Shown: positions 8,905-16,709 of the stretch, piece after piece
Position numbering within the stretch: position 1 is the first letter of the stretch
How the letters are laid out: each line of letters begins with the position of its first letter
Source: Bog-793 sp963803025
GTDB taxonomy: Bacteria > Actinomycetota > Acidimicrobiia > Acidimicrobiales > Bog-793
Direction: 5' to 3'
Assembly: GCA_963803025.1 (NCBI GenBank)
Contig: CAWDKZ010000013.1
Coordinates: 328,894-392,893, forward strand
Length of the DNA stretch: 64,000 nucleotides
Program-made: the position numbers and the translations under genes
Notes under the pieces: model-generated
Databases searched by the model: none
What the model was told of the DNA's origin: nothing
Seen by the model: only the letters and a program-made list of their open reading frames with translations

Positions 8905-10476
8905 GTGTCCCTGCTCGTCGCCCGGGACATCTCGAAGAGCTTTGGCGGGATCGTCGCGTTGGACCGGCTCTCGCTCTCGATCGACGAGGGCGAGGCCGTC
9001 GGACTCGTCGGGCCGAACGGCGCGGGCAAGACGACCCTTTTCAACTGTCTGCTCGGTCTCGAACACCCCGACACCGGGACGGTGATCTTCGACGGAGTGC
9101 CGATCGACCACCTGCCGATGTTCCGGCGCTCGAAACTGGGCATCGGTCGGACCTTCCAACGGCTCGAACTGTTCGCGGGGATGACCCCGCGCGAGCACGT
9201 GCTCGTCACCGAGCGCGTCCGTGGCGGGCGGGGGAGGCTCTGGAAGGATCTCTTGGGGATCGGCCGGCCGAGCGCCGAGGAACGGCGCGCGACCGACGGG
9301 CTGCTCGAGCTCGTCGGCCTCGAGGCCGAAGCGGACGTCCCCGTCGAGGCGCTCAGCCTTGGCCACGGGCGCCTCGTCGAGCTCGCCCGCGCGCTCGTCG
9401 GCGAGCCGCGCCTGCTGATGCTCGACGAGCCGTCGTCGGGCCTCGACCGGGCCGAGCGCGTCGAGCTCGTGTCGATCTTGCGGCACGTCCGGGAAGAACG
9501 TGGCGCCGCCTTCGTGCTCGTCGAGCACGACCTCGAGATGGTCGCCGCCGCGACGCAGCGTCTCGTGGTTCTCGACTTCGGTCGCCTGATCGCCGACGGG
9601 GCGATCGAGAGCGTTCTCGAGAATCCCGATGTCCGGCACGCCTACCTCGGGCACCCGCCGAAGGAGCCCCGTGCGCCGCGCGCCGAGCGGGCGGGCGCCG
9701 TCGTCCGCGTCGGATCCGGCCCCGGGCCGACCCCGGCGCGGGAGTCGCCGCCCCGGCCGCTCCTCGAGCTACGCGACGTCGACGTCAGCTACGGCCCCTA
9801 TCGGGCACTCTTCGGCGTCTCGTTCTCCGTCGCCGAGCGCTCGGCGGTCGCGCTCGTCGGCTCGAACGGGGCCGGCAAGTCGACGGTCGCGCGCGTGGTC
9901 TCCGGGCTCGTGCGCCCGAGCGGCGGCAGGATCGTCTTCGACGGCCGCGACGTCACCGGGTGGCCGGCCTGGCGGATCGCCCGCCTCGGGGTCGCCCACG
10001 CCCCCGAGGGACGTTCGGTGTTCGCGTCGCTCACCGTCGAGGAGAATCTCGCGCTCGACTTCCGCCGCTCCTTTGGTTCCCGGGGCCTCGCCGCGGCGTT
10101 GCGCCGTGCCTACGAGACCTACCCGCGACTCGGCGAGCGGCGCGACCAGCTCGCCGGGACGCTCTCAGGGGGCGAGCAGCGCATGCTCGCCCTGGCGAGG
10201 GTGCTCGCCGTGCCCCAGCGGTTGCTCGTCGTCGACGAGCTCTCGCTCGGCCTCGCGCCCGTTGTCGTCGACGAGGTGTTCGCGGCATTGCGCCACGTCC
10301 TCGAGTCCGGTACGGCGCTCCTCATCGTCGAGCAGCACGTCGAGCGGGCGCTCGAGCTCGCCGACCGGGCCGTCGTGCTGTCCGCGGGGCGGGCGACCTT
10401 CGAGGGGCACATCACCGACGTCCGGGACGTGGCGTCCCCGATGCTCGGCCCGTTGCGCGACCTCCTCGGTCCGTAG
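8905..10476 (+). CDS. Fused LivG-LivF ABC ATPase
   Basis: A 523-residue protein with two nucleotide-binding domains in LivG then LivF order. Domain 1 has Walker A GPNGAGKTT (about 37-45), a divergent signature LSLGHGRLVELARAL and Walker B LLMLDEPSSGLD. Domain 2 has Walker A GSNGAGKST (about 319), canonical LSGGEQRMLALARVL and LLVVDELSLGLAP. A Pro- and Arg-rich linker joins them (about 255-285). GTG 8905 is chosen because GGGGGT lies eight bases upstream and homology begins at once; the frame is open far upstream inside the permease gene, but that is shadow. It would energise uptake together with the fused permease and the lipoprotein. Confidence 0.9.
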   Translation: MSLLVARDISKSFGGIVALDRLSLSIDEGEAVGLVGPNGAGKTTLFNCLLGLEHPDTGTVIFDGVPIDHLPMFRRSKLGIGRTFQRLELFAGMTPREHVLVTERVRGGRGRLWKDLLGIGRPSAEERRATDGLLELVGLEAEADVPVEALSLGHGRLVELARALVGEPRLLMLDEPSSGLDRAERVELVSILRHVREERGAAFVLVEHDLEMVAAATQRLVVLDFGRLIADGAIESVLENPDVRHAYLGHPPKEPRAPRAERAGAVVRVGSGPGPTPARESPPRPLLELRDVDVSYGPYRALFGVSFSVAERSAVALVGSNGAGKSTVARVVSGLVRPSGGRIVFDGRDVTGWPAWRIARLGVAHAPEGRSVFASLTVEENLALDFRRSFGSRGLAAALRRAYETYPRLGERRDQLAGTLSGGEQRMLALARVLAVPQRLLVVDELSLGLAPVVVDEVFAALRHVLESGTALLIVEQHVERALELADRAVVLSAGRATFEGHITDVRDVASPMLGPLRDLLGP

Positions 10477-10537
10477 GTCGAGACCGGCGAGTCCACGTTC
10501 GCTGCAGCCGTGGCGCCCGACGAGCGAGAATTGCGAC

Positions 10538-11038
10538 ATGCACAGCGTCCTCGTCCTCCGCCACGCCAAGTCCGACTGGTCCCACGCGTCCGAGGAGCCG
10601 GACCTCGTGCGTCCACTCTCGCCGCGGGGCCGGCGCAGCGCCGACGCCATCGGTCGCTTCATCGCCGATTCAGGCAACGTGCCGGACGGCGCGCTCCGGT
10701 CTCCGGCGGCGCGCGTGGTCGAAACGCTCGACCGGGCGATGGAGGCCGGGAAGTGGCGGTGCGCCGTGCGGGAGTCGGATCGGCTCTACGGGTTCGGGAT
10801 CGATGCCCTCGTCAGCGAGATCCGGGGGGAGAACGACGGGACCGGCGTGCTGCTCGTCGTCGGCCACGAGCCGACCTGTTCGGAGGCGGTCGCCGCGCTG
10901 ATCGGCGGGGGACAGGTCCTCATGCCGACGGCCGCGGTTGCCCGCGTGGATTTCGCCGAGGAACACTGGGCCGACGTCGTCGCCGGGACAGGCGTGCTGC
11001 GGTGGCTCGTGACCCCGCGCCTGCTCGGCACCGGCTGA
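10538..11038 (+). CDS. SixA-like histidine phosphatase
   Basis: A 166-residue protein of the histidine phosphatase superfamily. The N-terminal LRHAKSDW holds the RH(G/A) motif whose His is phosphorylated during catalysis, SPAARVVETL contains the second Arg region, and LVVGHEPTCSEAV contains the second catalytic His. The length and the RHAKSDW variant match SixA, which dephosphorylates phosphohistidine proteins; small-molecule substrates are also possible. The start ATG 10538 lies 61 bases after the ATPase gene with a weak GAGCGAG upstream. The frame is open far upstream only as a shadow of the ATPase gene. Nothing suggests secretion. Confidence 0.82.
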   Translation: MHSVLVLRHAKSDWSHASEEPDLVRPLSPRGRRSADAIGRFIADSGNVPDGALRSPAARVVETLDRAMEAGKWRCAVRESDRLYGFGIDALVSEIRGENDGTGVLLVVGHEPTCSEAVAALIGGGQVLMPTAAVARVDFAEEHWADVVAGTGVLRWLVTPRLLGTG

Positions 11039-11378
11039 CTGCGTCCGGCGACGCCTCCCCGTTCGTGGTTTCGCGGTCGCCTTGCGCGCCGCGTCAAGGA
11101 GACAATCCTCGAGGGCGGCATTCGGCTGGACGCGCGGCCCGATCTTGCCTTCCGGAACGAACGGGCCAGAGAAGCCGACGACGAGGACGGCGAGTTCGAA
11201 GAGACACCCGCGGGCGTGGCCCGCCCCGAACGGCTTGGCATCCCCGGTGACCTGAATGCCATCTCGCATGACGGCAAGGACCGCCCCATCCAGCGCTGTT
11301 CCACCTTGCCGAGCTCCCTGAGCACTCGGCCACCTCCCGACGCCTCGCAGCGGGGGATGGTGGAGCAAGGTGTCGTGC

Positions 11379-11461
11379 ATCAACCGAACACGCGTCGGGG
11401 ATCACCCGAACACGTGTCAGCAATCAACCGACCACGAAATGTCGAAGATCAGCCGAACCAA
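11379..11461. repeat. Short tandem (iteron-like) repeats, unit about 22 bp
   Basis: Four imperfect direct copies of a motif ATCAACCGAACACG begin at 11379, 11401, 11423 and 11448 (second copy ATCACCCGAACACG, third ATCAACCGACCACG, fourth ATCAGCCGAACCAA). The first three are spaced exactly 22 bases, the fourth 25. The last copy runs into the 17-bp direct repeat that bounds the accessory element. Such arrays are found as protein-binding iterons or as repeated transposase-binding sites in the ends of IS21-like elements. Confidence 0.6.
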
Positions 11462-11474
11462 TACATCACACCGG
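11458..11474. repeat. Left 17-bp direct repeat (candidate attL)
   Basis: CCAATACATCACACCGG, identical to the copy next to tRNA-Met at 16524-16540. It is followed inward by GGGAGGTAGATA, the inverted partner of the right end. Confidence 0.65.
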
Positions 11475-11741
11475 GAGGTAGATAGGACCGGCTCGGCGCA
11501 CCAAACGTGGCCCGAGGGAGGTCACGGCTCGGACCAGCGACCGGAGTCTGACGGCAGACCAGCATGCCGAGCAGCGCGAACGGAGCGGGAACCTGAAGTG
11601 GAGCGACGCTGCGGTGCGGGGGTGCGGGACGTTTCGGAACCGGGGTCGCACCGTCACAGGGAGCAGCCTCGCCCGAAGCGTGCCTGGAGACGGTAGGGGG
11701 GCCGAGAGCGAGTCACGGGACGCTTCTAGAGTTTGTGGGGA

Positions 11742-12554
11742 GTGAAAAGATCCTGCGTCTTCTGTGAAGGAACGCCGCTCACGCGCGAGCACGTCTTCCC
11801 CCTGTGGCTGACCGCGGCACTCCCTGCTCAGGAGCCATTGCGGGGCCAAGACACCGCGATAATCCTCCTCGGCGGATCGGATCCCTCGGTGACCTCATCA
11901 GCACATCGGGAGATGCGCGAGAAGTTCAACGCTGCGACGGTCTCACGAGTCTGCCGCAAGTGCAATCAGGGATGGATGAATGATCTGGAAACCGCGGTAC
12001 GACCGCTTCTGACCGTCCTGATCGGTGGGCAGCCTTGCGAGGTTGACGGGGACGTCGTTCAAAATCTAGCGGTCTGGGTCGCGAAGACCTGTCTCATGGC
12101 GGAACTCACCTACCCCGAGTCCGCGGCGACACCGCTGGAGTTCTATCGGTGGCTCTTTGAAACGCGCACACCACCACCTCACACGCGGATCTGGGCAGTC
12201 CCAATCGAAGGACAGGAATGGTCGCTGCGGATGCAGCACATAGGCATCCTCTACGGTGACGTAAGGACTGATGTTTCACTGCCTTGCAACATCCATTCGA
12301 CGACGATCGGCTTGGGTGGCGTCGCCTTCTGCGTCATGGGTAGGATCGGCCCAAGGCCTGAGTTCCCTCCCCTTGAAGGTATTCCGCCACTTCAGGCCGT
12401 CCGACTATGGCCCGATCCCGTGTCATTCGGCTGGGCTCGGAACCATCCACTGGACGACTGGTCGGTGTGGCTGCTGAGTGACCTGCTGCGACTGTGGATT
12501 CAGAACGACGACGAGTTCTTCTTCCGCCTCATGGAATTGCAGCTGCGCCAGTGA
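11742..12554 (+). CDS. HNH-like zinc-ribbon protein of unknown function
   Basis: About 270 residues. The N-terminus has CVFCEGTPLTREHVFPLWL followed by VCRKCNQGWMNDLE, i.e. two Cys pairs around a conserved R-E-H. That is the layout of HNH endonuclease-like zinc proteins, where the His would help coordinate the catalytic metal. The rest (LAVWVAKTCLMAELTYPE..., WSVWLLSDLLRLWIQ) has no motif I recognise. GTG 11742 has no spaced ribosome-binding site, but TAGAGT at 11727-11732 could be a -10 box giving a leaderless message; TTG 11733 is an alternative start. GC content is lower than in flanking genes. It lies at the left end of the tRNA-Met element, so a nuclease role in mobility or defence is possible but unproven. 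Confidence 0.6.
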   Translation: MKRSCVFCEGTPLTREHVFPLWLTAALPAQEPLRGQDTAIILLGGSDPSVTSSAHREMREKFNAATVSRVCRKCNQGWMNDLETAVRPLLTVLIGGQPCEVDGDVVQNLAVWVAKTCLMAELTYPESAATPLEFYRWLFETRTPPPHTRIWAVPIEGQEWSLRMQHIGILYGDVRTDVSLPCNIHSTTIGLGGVAFCVMGRIGPRPEFPPLEGIPPLQAVRLWPDPVSFGWARNHPLDDWSVWLLSDLLRLWIQNDDEFFFRLMELQLRQ

Positions 12555-12614
12555 TCTCAGACAGTGGCGCAGCTTTGCCAGAGAACGCGCGACTCAGACT
12601 CCGGAAATGCAGAA

Positions 12615-12866
12615 ATGATGCCTAAACGTACGATCAGTTTCGACGAGTGGCACGACGCACAGGTCGCGCTCAACCCGAGATTTGATCAGGAGACTCAGCG
12701 CATCCTTAAGTTCAAGGGTTCACGCACAAAGCTCGACCTCCTGTTGGATGAGGACCTTGAGGTCGACCTCGGCATCTTCTTGAAGGCGATGCCCGATTTT
12801 CGCGTTCGAGCTGCTCGCCCTGGGATGGACGACGGGTCACTTTGGCGCACGGCGAAGCGGGTGTAA
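12615..12866 (+). pseudogene. PIN-like (DUF5615-type) protein, truncated by an IS21 element
   Basis: The 83-residue frame from ATG 12615 (or 12618) reads LDLLLDEDLEVDLGIFLKAMPDFRVRAARPGMDDGSLWRTAKR. This resembles the N-terminal half of DUF5615 PIN-like proteins (LLLDE-L, then H/D-V--V-E-GM-D--LW--A), with the acidic LLLDED that begins the PIN active site. The family normally continues with a basic strand and a terminal acidic residue (RVLVTRD-DF). Here the coding sequence enters the IS21 terminus at 12862 and the stop TAA (12864-12866) belongs to the IS. The missing half is not found beyond the far IS end at 15541. PIN-like proteins of this kind are putative toxin-like RNases. Confidence 0.55.
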
Positions 12867-13022
12867 ACAACGGTCGAAAACGACAACGCGCGCGGCCTGA
12901 TCGCCACCGGTTGAAAACGACAACGCCCGACCATCCCCGCATCTGCTCGTCCCGTCCCGGAGGCTTCCTCACCAGAAGCCAGCCGAGGGGCGAGGAGGGG
13001 CGGGAGGAAGGTGCGTTCCGAC

Positions 13023-14507
13023 ATGAACGAATGGACCGAGATCAGGCGCAAGGTGCTCGTCGAGCACGCCTCGAAGCGTTCGGTGATGACCGAGTACGGG
13101 CTCGGCTACCGGGCGCTCGAGAAGATCCTCACCCACGCTGACCCTCCCGGCTACCGGGGCGCCGAGCTGCGTTCGAAGCCCAAGCTCGGGCCGTTCCTCG
13201 AGGTGATCGACCAGATCCTCGAGGACGACCGAGAAGCTCCCGCGAAGCAGCGCCACACGGCCAAGCGGATCTTCGAGCGGCTCCAGCGTGAGTACGGCTA
13301 CCCGGGTGGCATCACCCAGGTGCAACTGGCGGTCGCCCGCGCCAGGCGGGGGAAGAAGGAGGTGTTCGTGCCCCTCTCGCACCCGCCCGGGCGGGCGCAG
13401 TTCGACTTCGGCGAGGCCGTGGTCGAGATCGCCGGCGAGCGGCGCAAGGCGGCGATGGGGGTGATGACGCTGCCGTACTCCGACGTCTACTTCGTCTCCG
13501 CCTACCCGCGCGAGTGCACCGAGACGTTCCAGGCGGCTCACGTCGCGGCGTTCGAGTTCTTCGGTGCCGTGCCGACCAAGACCGACTACGACAACACTTC
13601 GATCGCCGTCGCCAAGATCGTCGGGCGCGAGCGCGAGCTCACGCGCGAGTTCCTCCGCCTCGAGTCGCACTTCCTCTTCGACCACCGCTTCTGCCGGGTG
13701 GGGCGGGGAAACGAGAAGGGCCACGTCGAGAACCACGTCGGCTTTGTCCGGCGCAACCTGTTGGTGCCGGTGCCGAGGTTCGCCTCCTGGGCGGCCTGCA
13801 ACGACTACCTTGCCGCCTGCTGCTACGCAGATCTCTTTCGCCACGTCTATGGCAAGCCCGGCACCAAGGCGGGCCGCTTCGCCGAGGACCTGACGGCGAT
13901 GCTGGCCTTGCCGGAGGAGGCCTTCGAGGTGCGCCGGGTCGAGCACGTGGCGGCGAACTCGCTCAGCCTCGTGCGCTTCGACCGCAACGACTACTCGGTG
14001 CCGACCGACTACGCCCACCACGACCTCGTCTGCCACGGCGGCATCGAAGAGGTCCGCATCCTCTGCGGCACCGAGCTGATCGCCGTCCATCCCCGCTCGT
14101 GGCGGCGGGAGGGCGTGTTCTTCGACTACCGCCACTACCTGGCGCTCTTGGAACGAAAGCCCGGAGCCCTCGACCACGCCCGCCCGCTCGAGGGCCTCGT
14201 GCTGCCGGAGTGCTTCTCGCTCCTCCGTCGTCGCCTCGAGGCCGATCTCGGCTGCGGCGGCAGGCGCGAGTTCATCAAGGTGCTGCGCCTGCTCGAGAAG
14301 GCGAGCATCCCCGAGCTCACCGGAGCGGTCGCCCAGGCACTCTCGATCGGGGCCACTGGTTGTGACGCGGTCGCCTGCATCCTGCACCAGCGGGCGGAGC
14401 GCCCGGTGGGACTGTTCAGCCTCGACGGGCACCCCCAGTTGAAGACGGTGGCCGTCGAATCGCCCGACCTCGCTGCCTACGCCGGCTTGACCGAGCGCTC
14501 GGCCTGA
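13023..14507 (+). CDS. istA: IS21 transposase IstA
   Basis: About 494 residues from ATG 13023 (GTG 13011 is an alternative; GGAGGAAG at 13003-13010 precedes both). The N-terminal part is helix-turn-helix-like (VLVEHASKRSVMTEYGLGYRALEKIL). The integrase core follows with the DDE residues in RAQFDFGEAVVEI, TKTDYDNTSIAV and GNEKGHVENHVG. The C-terminal DNA-binding part contains YSVPTDYAHHDLVCHGGIEE. IstA performs strand cutting and joining, with its IstB ATPase choosing targets. Full length with no stop or frameshift, so the element may be active. Its stop lies 128 bases before istB. Confidence 0.92.
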   Translation: MNEWTEIRRKVLVEHASKRSVMTEYGLGYRALEKILTHADPPGYRGAELRSKPKLGPFLEVIDQILEDDREAPAKQRHTAKRIFERLQREYGYPGGITQVQLAVARARRGKKEVFVPLSHPPGRAQFDFGEAVVEIAGERRKAAMGVMTLPYSDVYFVSAYPRECTETFQAAHVAAFEFFGAVPTKTDYDNTSIAVAKIVGRERELTREFLRLESHFLFDHRFCRVGRGNEKGHVENHVGFVRRNLLVPVPRFASWAACNDYLAACCYADLFRHVYGKPGTKAGRFAEDLTAMLALPEEAFEVRRVEHVAANSLSLVRFDRNDYSVPTDYAHHDLVCHGGIEEVRILCGTELIAVHPRSWRREGVFFDYRHYLALLERKPGALDHARPLEGLVLPECFSLLRRRLEADLGCGGRREFIKVLRLLEKASIPELTGAVAQALSIGATGCDAVACILHQRAERPVGLFSLDGHPQLKTVAVESPDLAAYAGLTERSA

Positions 14508-14635
14508 GGCGAACTCCGAGGTCGATCTCTGGCACCTCGGTCCAGGCCACCCGTCCTGGGGCCCCTGGGGCGACCAGAGAGCACGTTTCCCGCACCAACC
14601 CGGCGCAAAGCGCCAGAAAGAGAGGAACATCAACC

Positions 14636-15475
14636 ATGAAGACCCTCGAATCGAAGTCGATGGTGCTGTTGCACCATCACCTGAAGGCGCTGCGCCTGCC
14701 GACCGTCGCCGCCGAGTGCGAAAAGGTGGCGCACCGGGCGGCTGCGGACAACGTCGACCACCTCACCTATCTGCTGCAGCTTCTCGAGCTCGAACTCCTG
14801 GACCGGGAGAAGCGCTCGGCCGAGCGACGGCTGAAAGAGGCCCGCTTCCCGAACCTGAAGACGCTCGAGTCCTTCGACTTCACCGCCCGGCCGTCTGTGA
14901 ACAGGGTGCTCGTCGCCGAGCTGGCGCGCGGTGAGTGGATCGACAAGCGCGAGAACCTTTTGATGATCGGCAACCCCGGCACCGGCAAAAGCCATCTGGC
15001 GACGGCGCTGGCGGCTGTGGCCTGCCAGCGCGGCTACCGGGTGCGCTTCTTCCGCACCACCGAGCTCGTGACGGCGCTCATCGAGGCGAGGGACGAGCGG
15101 AGCTTCCTGCGCTTGAAGGCCCAGCTCGCGAGGTTGGACCTTCTCGTGCTGGACGAGCTGGGCTACGTCCCGGCCTCCAAGGTCGGTGCCGAGCTGCTCT
15201 TCGACGTCATCTCGACCGCCTACGAGCGCACGAGCCTGATCGTCACGAGCAATCTGCCCTTCGAGTCCTGGACAGAGGTCCTCGGCTCCGAGCGTCTCAC
15301 CGGGGCGACGCTCGACCGGCTCACCCACCGCTGCCACATCATCGAGACCAAGGGCGAGAGCTACCGGCTCCAAGACGCCAAGGCCCGATCCCGGCACGCC
15401 AAGACCAACGCGTCACCCGGTCACGAGCGAATCGCCGCCGTCGAGACCGTCGACGAACCACCCGTTTCCGAGTAG
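14636..15475 (+). CDS. istB: IS21 helper ATPase IstB
   Basis: 279 residues with ATG 14636; AGAGAGGAACATCAACC precedes it. It is an AAA+ ATPase related to DnaC: Walker A GNPGTGKSH (about 112-120), Walker B LLVLDELGY (about 168-176), sensor-1 region LIVTSNLPFESW and the C-terminal arginine-rich part RLTGATLDRLTHRCHIIE. IstB assembles on DNA and stimulates IstA-mediated insertion. It is intact, and the right IS end follows 66 bases after its stop. Confidence 0.92.
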   Translation: MKTLESKSMVLLHHHLKALRLPTVAAECEKVAHRAAADNVDHLTYLLQLLELELLDREKRSAERRLKEARFPNLKTLESFDFTARPSVNRVLVAELARGEWIDKRENLLMIGNPGTGKSHLATALAAVACQRGYRVRFFRTTELVTALIEARDERSFLRLKAQLARLDLLVLDELGYVPASKVGAELLFDVISTAYERTSLIVTSNLPFESWTEVLGSERLTGATLDRLTHRCHIIETKGESYRLQDAKARSRHAKTNASPGHERIAAVETVDEPPVSE

Positions 15476-15597
15476 CTTCAGACCGTCAACGCGTTGTCGT
15501 TTTCGACCGGTGCGCGTTGTCGGATTGGACCGTTGTTCACAGAAAGAAGGGAAAGAAGGGAAGGAAGAAGTAGGACTTACGAGTAGGTCCGAGGTGA

Positions 15598-16296
15598 GTG
15601 ACCGTGACGCTGAAACGGATCGATGAATCTCGCCCGAAGATGCCACTTGGTCCGTTCATGCTGTCCCAAGAGTCTCTTGCGGAGATAGCAGAGGATCTCA
15701 CTGCGTTAGCCGAGCACGATCCTCCGAAGTGGACATTTACGGCACGGACATCCCAAAAAATGCGGTACGAATCCGACAATCTGTCGGAATTAAGTTCCGT
15801 TGTTGGTCGGATACGCGAATTCGAGATCCACGAATCGCCCTACGGTGCGCTCTTTTTAGTCGAACGCGACGGACGCCCAGGAATCTACACGCCAAGTATG
15901 CGTTCTAATAAAGCGCTCACCCCGCACGCAAGAGGTGCTCTGCAACAGTTGGCGAATACTCTGCGCCGACATCGACGCCGGTTCTGGTGGCTGATGCGGA
16001 TGCCCGTCGTGGCTCCAGCCTTCATGGTGATTGCCGCCGCGAACTTGGCCGCTAGCCGATACGTTCACGGTTCTCTGGCGTCGAATGTGCAAGCTGGTGT
16101 TGCAATCGGCTTAACCGCGATCTTCATCCCGCTCTACGTCTCCGTGTTTCGGGGTTTGACGCGCATCGAAGTGCGTCCTCGCGCGGAAATGGCATGGCAA
16201 GCAAGTCGTGATCCGGTTAGCTGGGTAAGCCTATTCATTGGTGTTGCCGGTCTTATTTTCGCCGTTGCGCTAGCGCTCACCACACACGGCAAGTAG
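15598..16296 (+). CDS. Hypothetical membrane protein
   Basis: A 232-residue protein from GTG 15598, with AGGT-rich sequence just upstream. The first about 130 residues are soluble and charged; PYGALFLVERDGRPGIYTP resembles a short beta-hairpin segment. Three hydrophobic segments follow at about 135-155 (MPVVAPAFMVIAAANLAAS), 163-182 (AGVAIGLTAIFIPLYVSVF) and 207-227. Codon use is less GC-biased than in housekeeping neighbours, in keeping with acquisition. It lies between the IS21 end and the right boundary of the tRNA-Met element. I do not recognise a family. Confidence 0.55.
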   Translation: MTVTLKRIDESRPKMPLGPFMLSQESLAEIAEDLTALAEHDPPKWTFTARTSQKMRYESDNLSELSSVVGRIREFEIHESPYGALFLVERDGRPGIYTPSMRSNKALTPHARGALQQLANTLRRHRRRFWWLMRMPVVAPAFMVIAAANLAASRYVHGSLASNVQAGVAIGLTAIFIPLYVSVFRGLTRIEVRPRAEMAWQASRDPVSWVSLFIGVAGLIFAVALALTTHGK

Positions 16297-16523
16297 CAAC
16301 ACGCTTTGACGGCTCCGCTGTTTTCAATCGGTGGTGAGGCCGTTGCGCGTACTCGGGGCCGAGAGCCGGGAAAGGAGTGAAACCTAAACTCCAGCCCCGA
16401 GCGAGATCGGCCGGCCGGTCCGGCTGCCCGTAGCTCCTGCCGGTGTCTGTCGTGGTCACCGGGTCTCAGCCCGCCGTCGGGCAGGCAGGTTGTGTCCGGC
16501 ACCCGTGGAGTTATCTACCTCCC

Positions 16524-16540
16524 CCAATACATCACACCGG
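16524..16540. repeat. Right 17-bp direct repeat (candidate attR) at the tRNA-Met 3' end
   Basis: CCAATACATCACACCGG, identical to 11458-11474. It is preceded by TATCTACCTCCC (16512-16523), the inverted copy of the left inner end, and is immediately followed by the discriminator base of tRNA-Met at 16541. Confidence 0.65.
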
Positions 16541-16613
16541 TGGGGCCGGCAGGGATCGAACCTGCGACGCGAGGATTATGAGTCCCCTGCTCTGACCACT
16601 GAGCTACGGCCCC
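16541..16613 (-). tRNA. tRNA-Met (anticodon CAT)
   Basis: Reading the minus strand, a 7-bp acceptor stem GGGGCCG/CGGCCCC, a D-arm with TAGCTCAGTGGTCAGAGCA, an anticodon loop CTCATAA (anticodon 16578-16580 as ATG on the plus strand) and a T-arm GCAGGTTCGATCCCTGC all fit. The following bases CCG do not encode a full CCA. The G-rich anticodon stem without three consecutive G-C pairs of an initiator points to elongator tRNA-Met; an isoleucine tRNA with a modified C34 is an alternative. Confidence 0.92.
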
Positions 16614-16709
16614 TCGCCGGACTTCCAGTTCGACACTCTCTCACCTTTCGGTCCCCGCTCAGCACTGGGTGGCCGGGTGATCCGCCACGACGGACGGCAG
16701 GCCGGGCCC

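Larger units (their letters stand above)
11039..11741. other. Gene-poor region before the accessory segment
   Basis: About 700 bases without a gene I can support. Overlapping open frames on the minus strand (11094-11423 and the parts of longer frames around 11100-11380) show arginine/serine-rich shadow composition and no known motif. The right part holds the 22-bp repeat array, the left 17-bp direct repeat, and the possible leaderless promoter (TAGAGT at 11727-11732) of the HNH-like gene. Confidence 0.5.
12862..15541 (+). mobile_element. IS21-family insertion sequence with istA and istB
   Basis: The element begins TGTAAACAACGGTC (12862) and ends with the complement of TGTGAACAACGGTC (to 15541). 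Internal repeats near the ends, GGTCGAAAACGACAACGC at 12872-12889, a near copy at 12909-12926 and an inverted copy at 15491-15508, are the multiple transposase-binding sites typical of this family. It contains istA and istB in the expected order and looks intact, about 2.7 kb. Flanks (GAAGCGGG to the left, GAAAGAAGG to the right) show no convincing 4-8 bp target duplication, so a neighbouring deletion may have occurred. Confidence 0.88.
11458..16540. mobile_element. Accessory element at tRNA-Met, bounded by 17-bp direct repeats and 12-bp inverted repeats
   Basis: The sequence CCAATACATCACACCGG occurs at 11458-11474 and again at 16524-16540. The right copy directly abuts the 3' end of tRNA-Met. 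Just inside the repeats are inverted copies of GGGAGGTAGATA (11473-11484, partly overlapping the direct repeat, and the complement at 16512-16523). The enclosed 5 kb holds an HNH-like gene, a truncated PIN-like gene, an IS21-family element and an unknown membrane protein, with lower GC than the flanks. No integrase, recombinase or element-wide transposase is recognisable apart from IstAB, which belongs to the inner IS. Either a decayed integrative element or a non-autonomous transposable unit would fit. Confidence 0.6.

Noticed and set aside
11379..11461. The spaced repeats as a CRISPR array
   Set aside because: Units are only about 14 bp with 8-base gaps, imperfect, and there are no cas genes in the window.
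12850..15550. Target-site duplication for the IS21 element
   Set aside because: The flanking bases GAAGCGGG and GAAAGAAG do not share a convincing exact repeat at the element boundaries.
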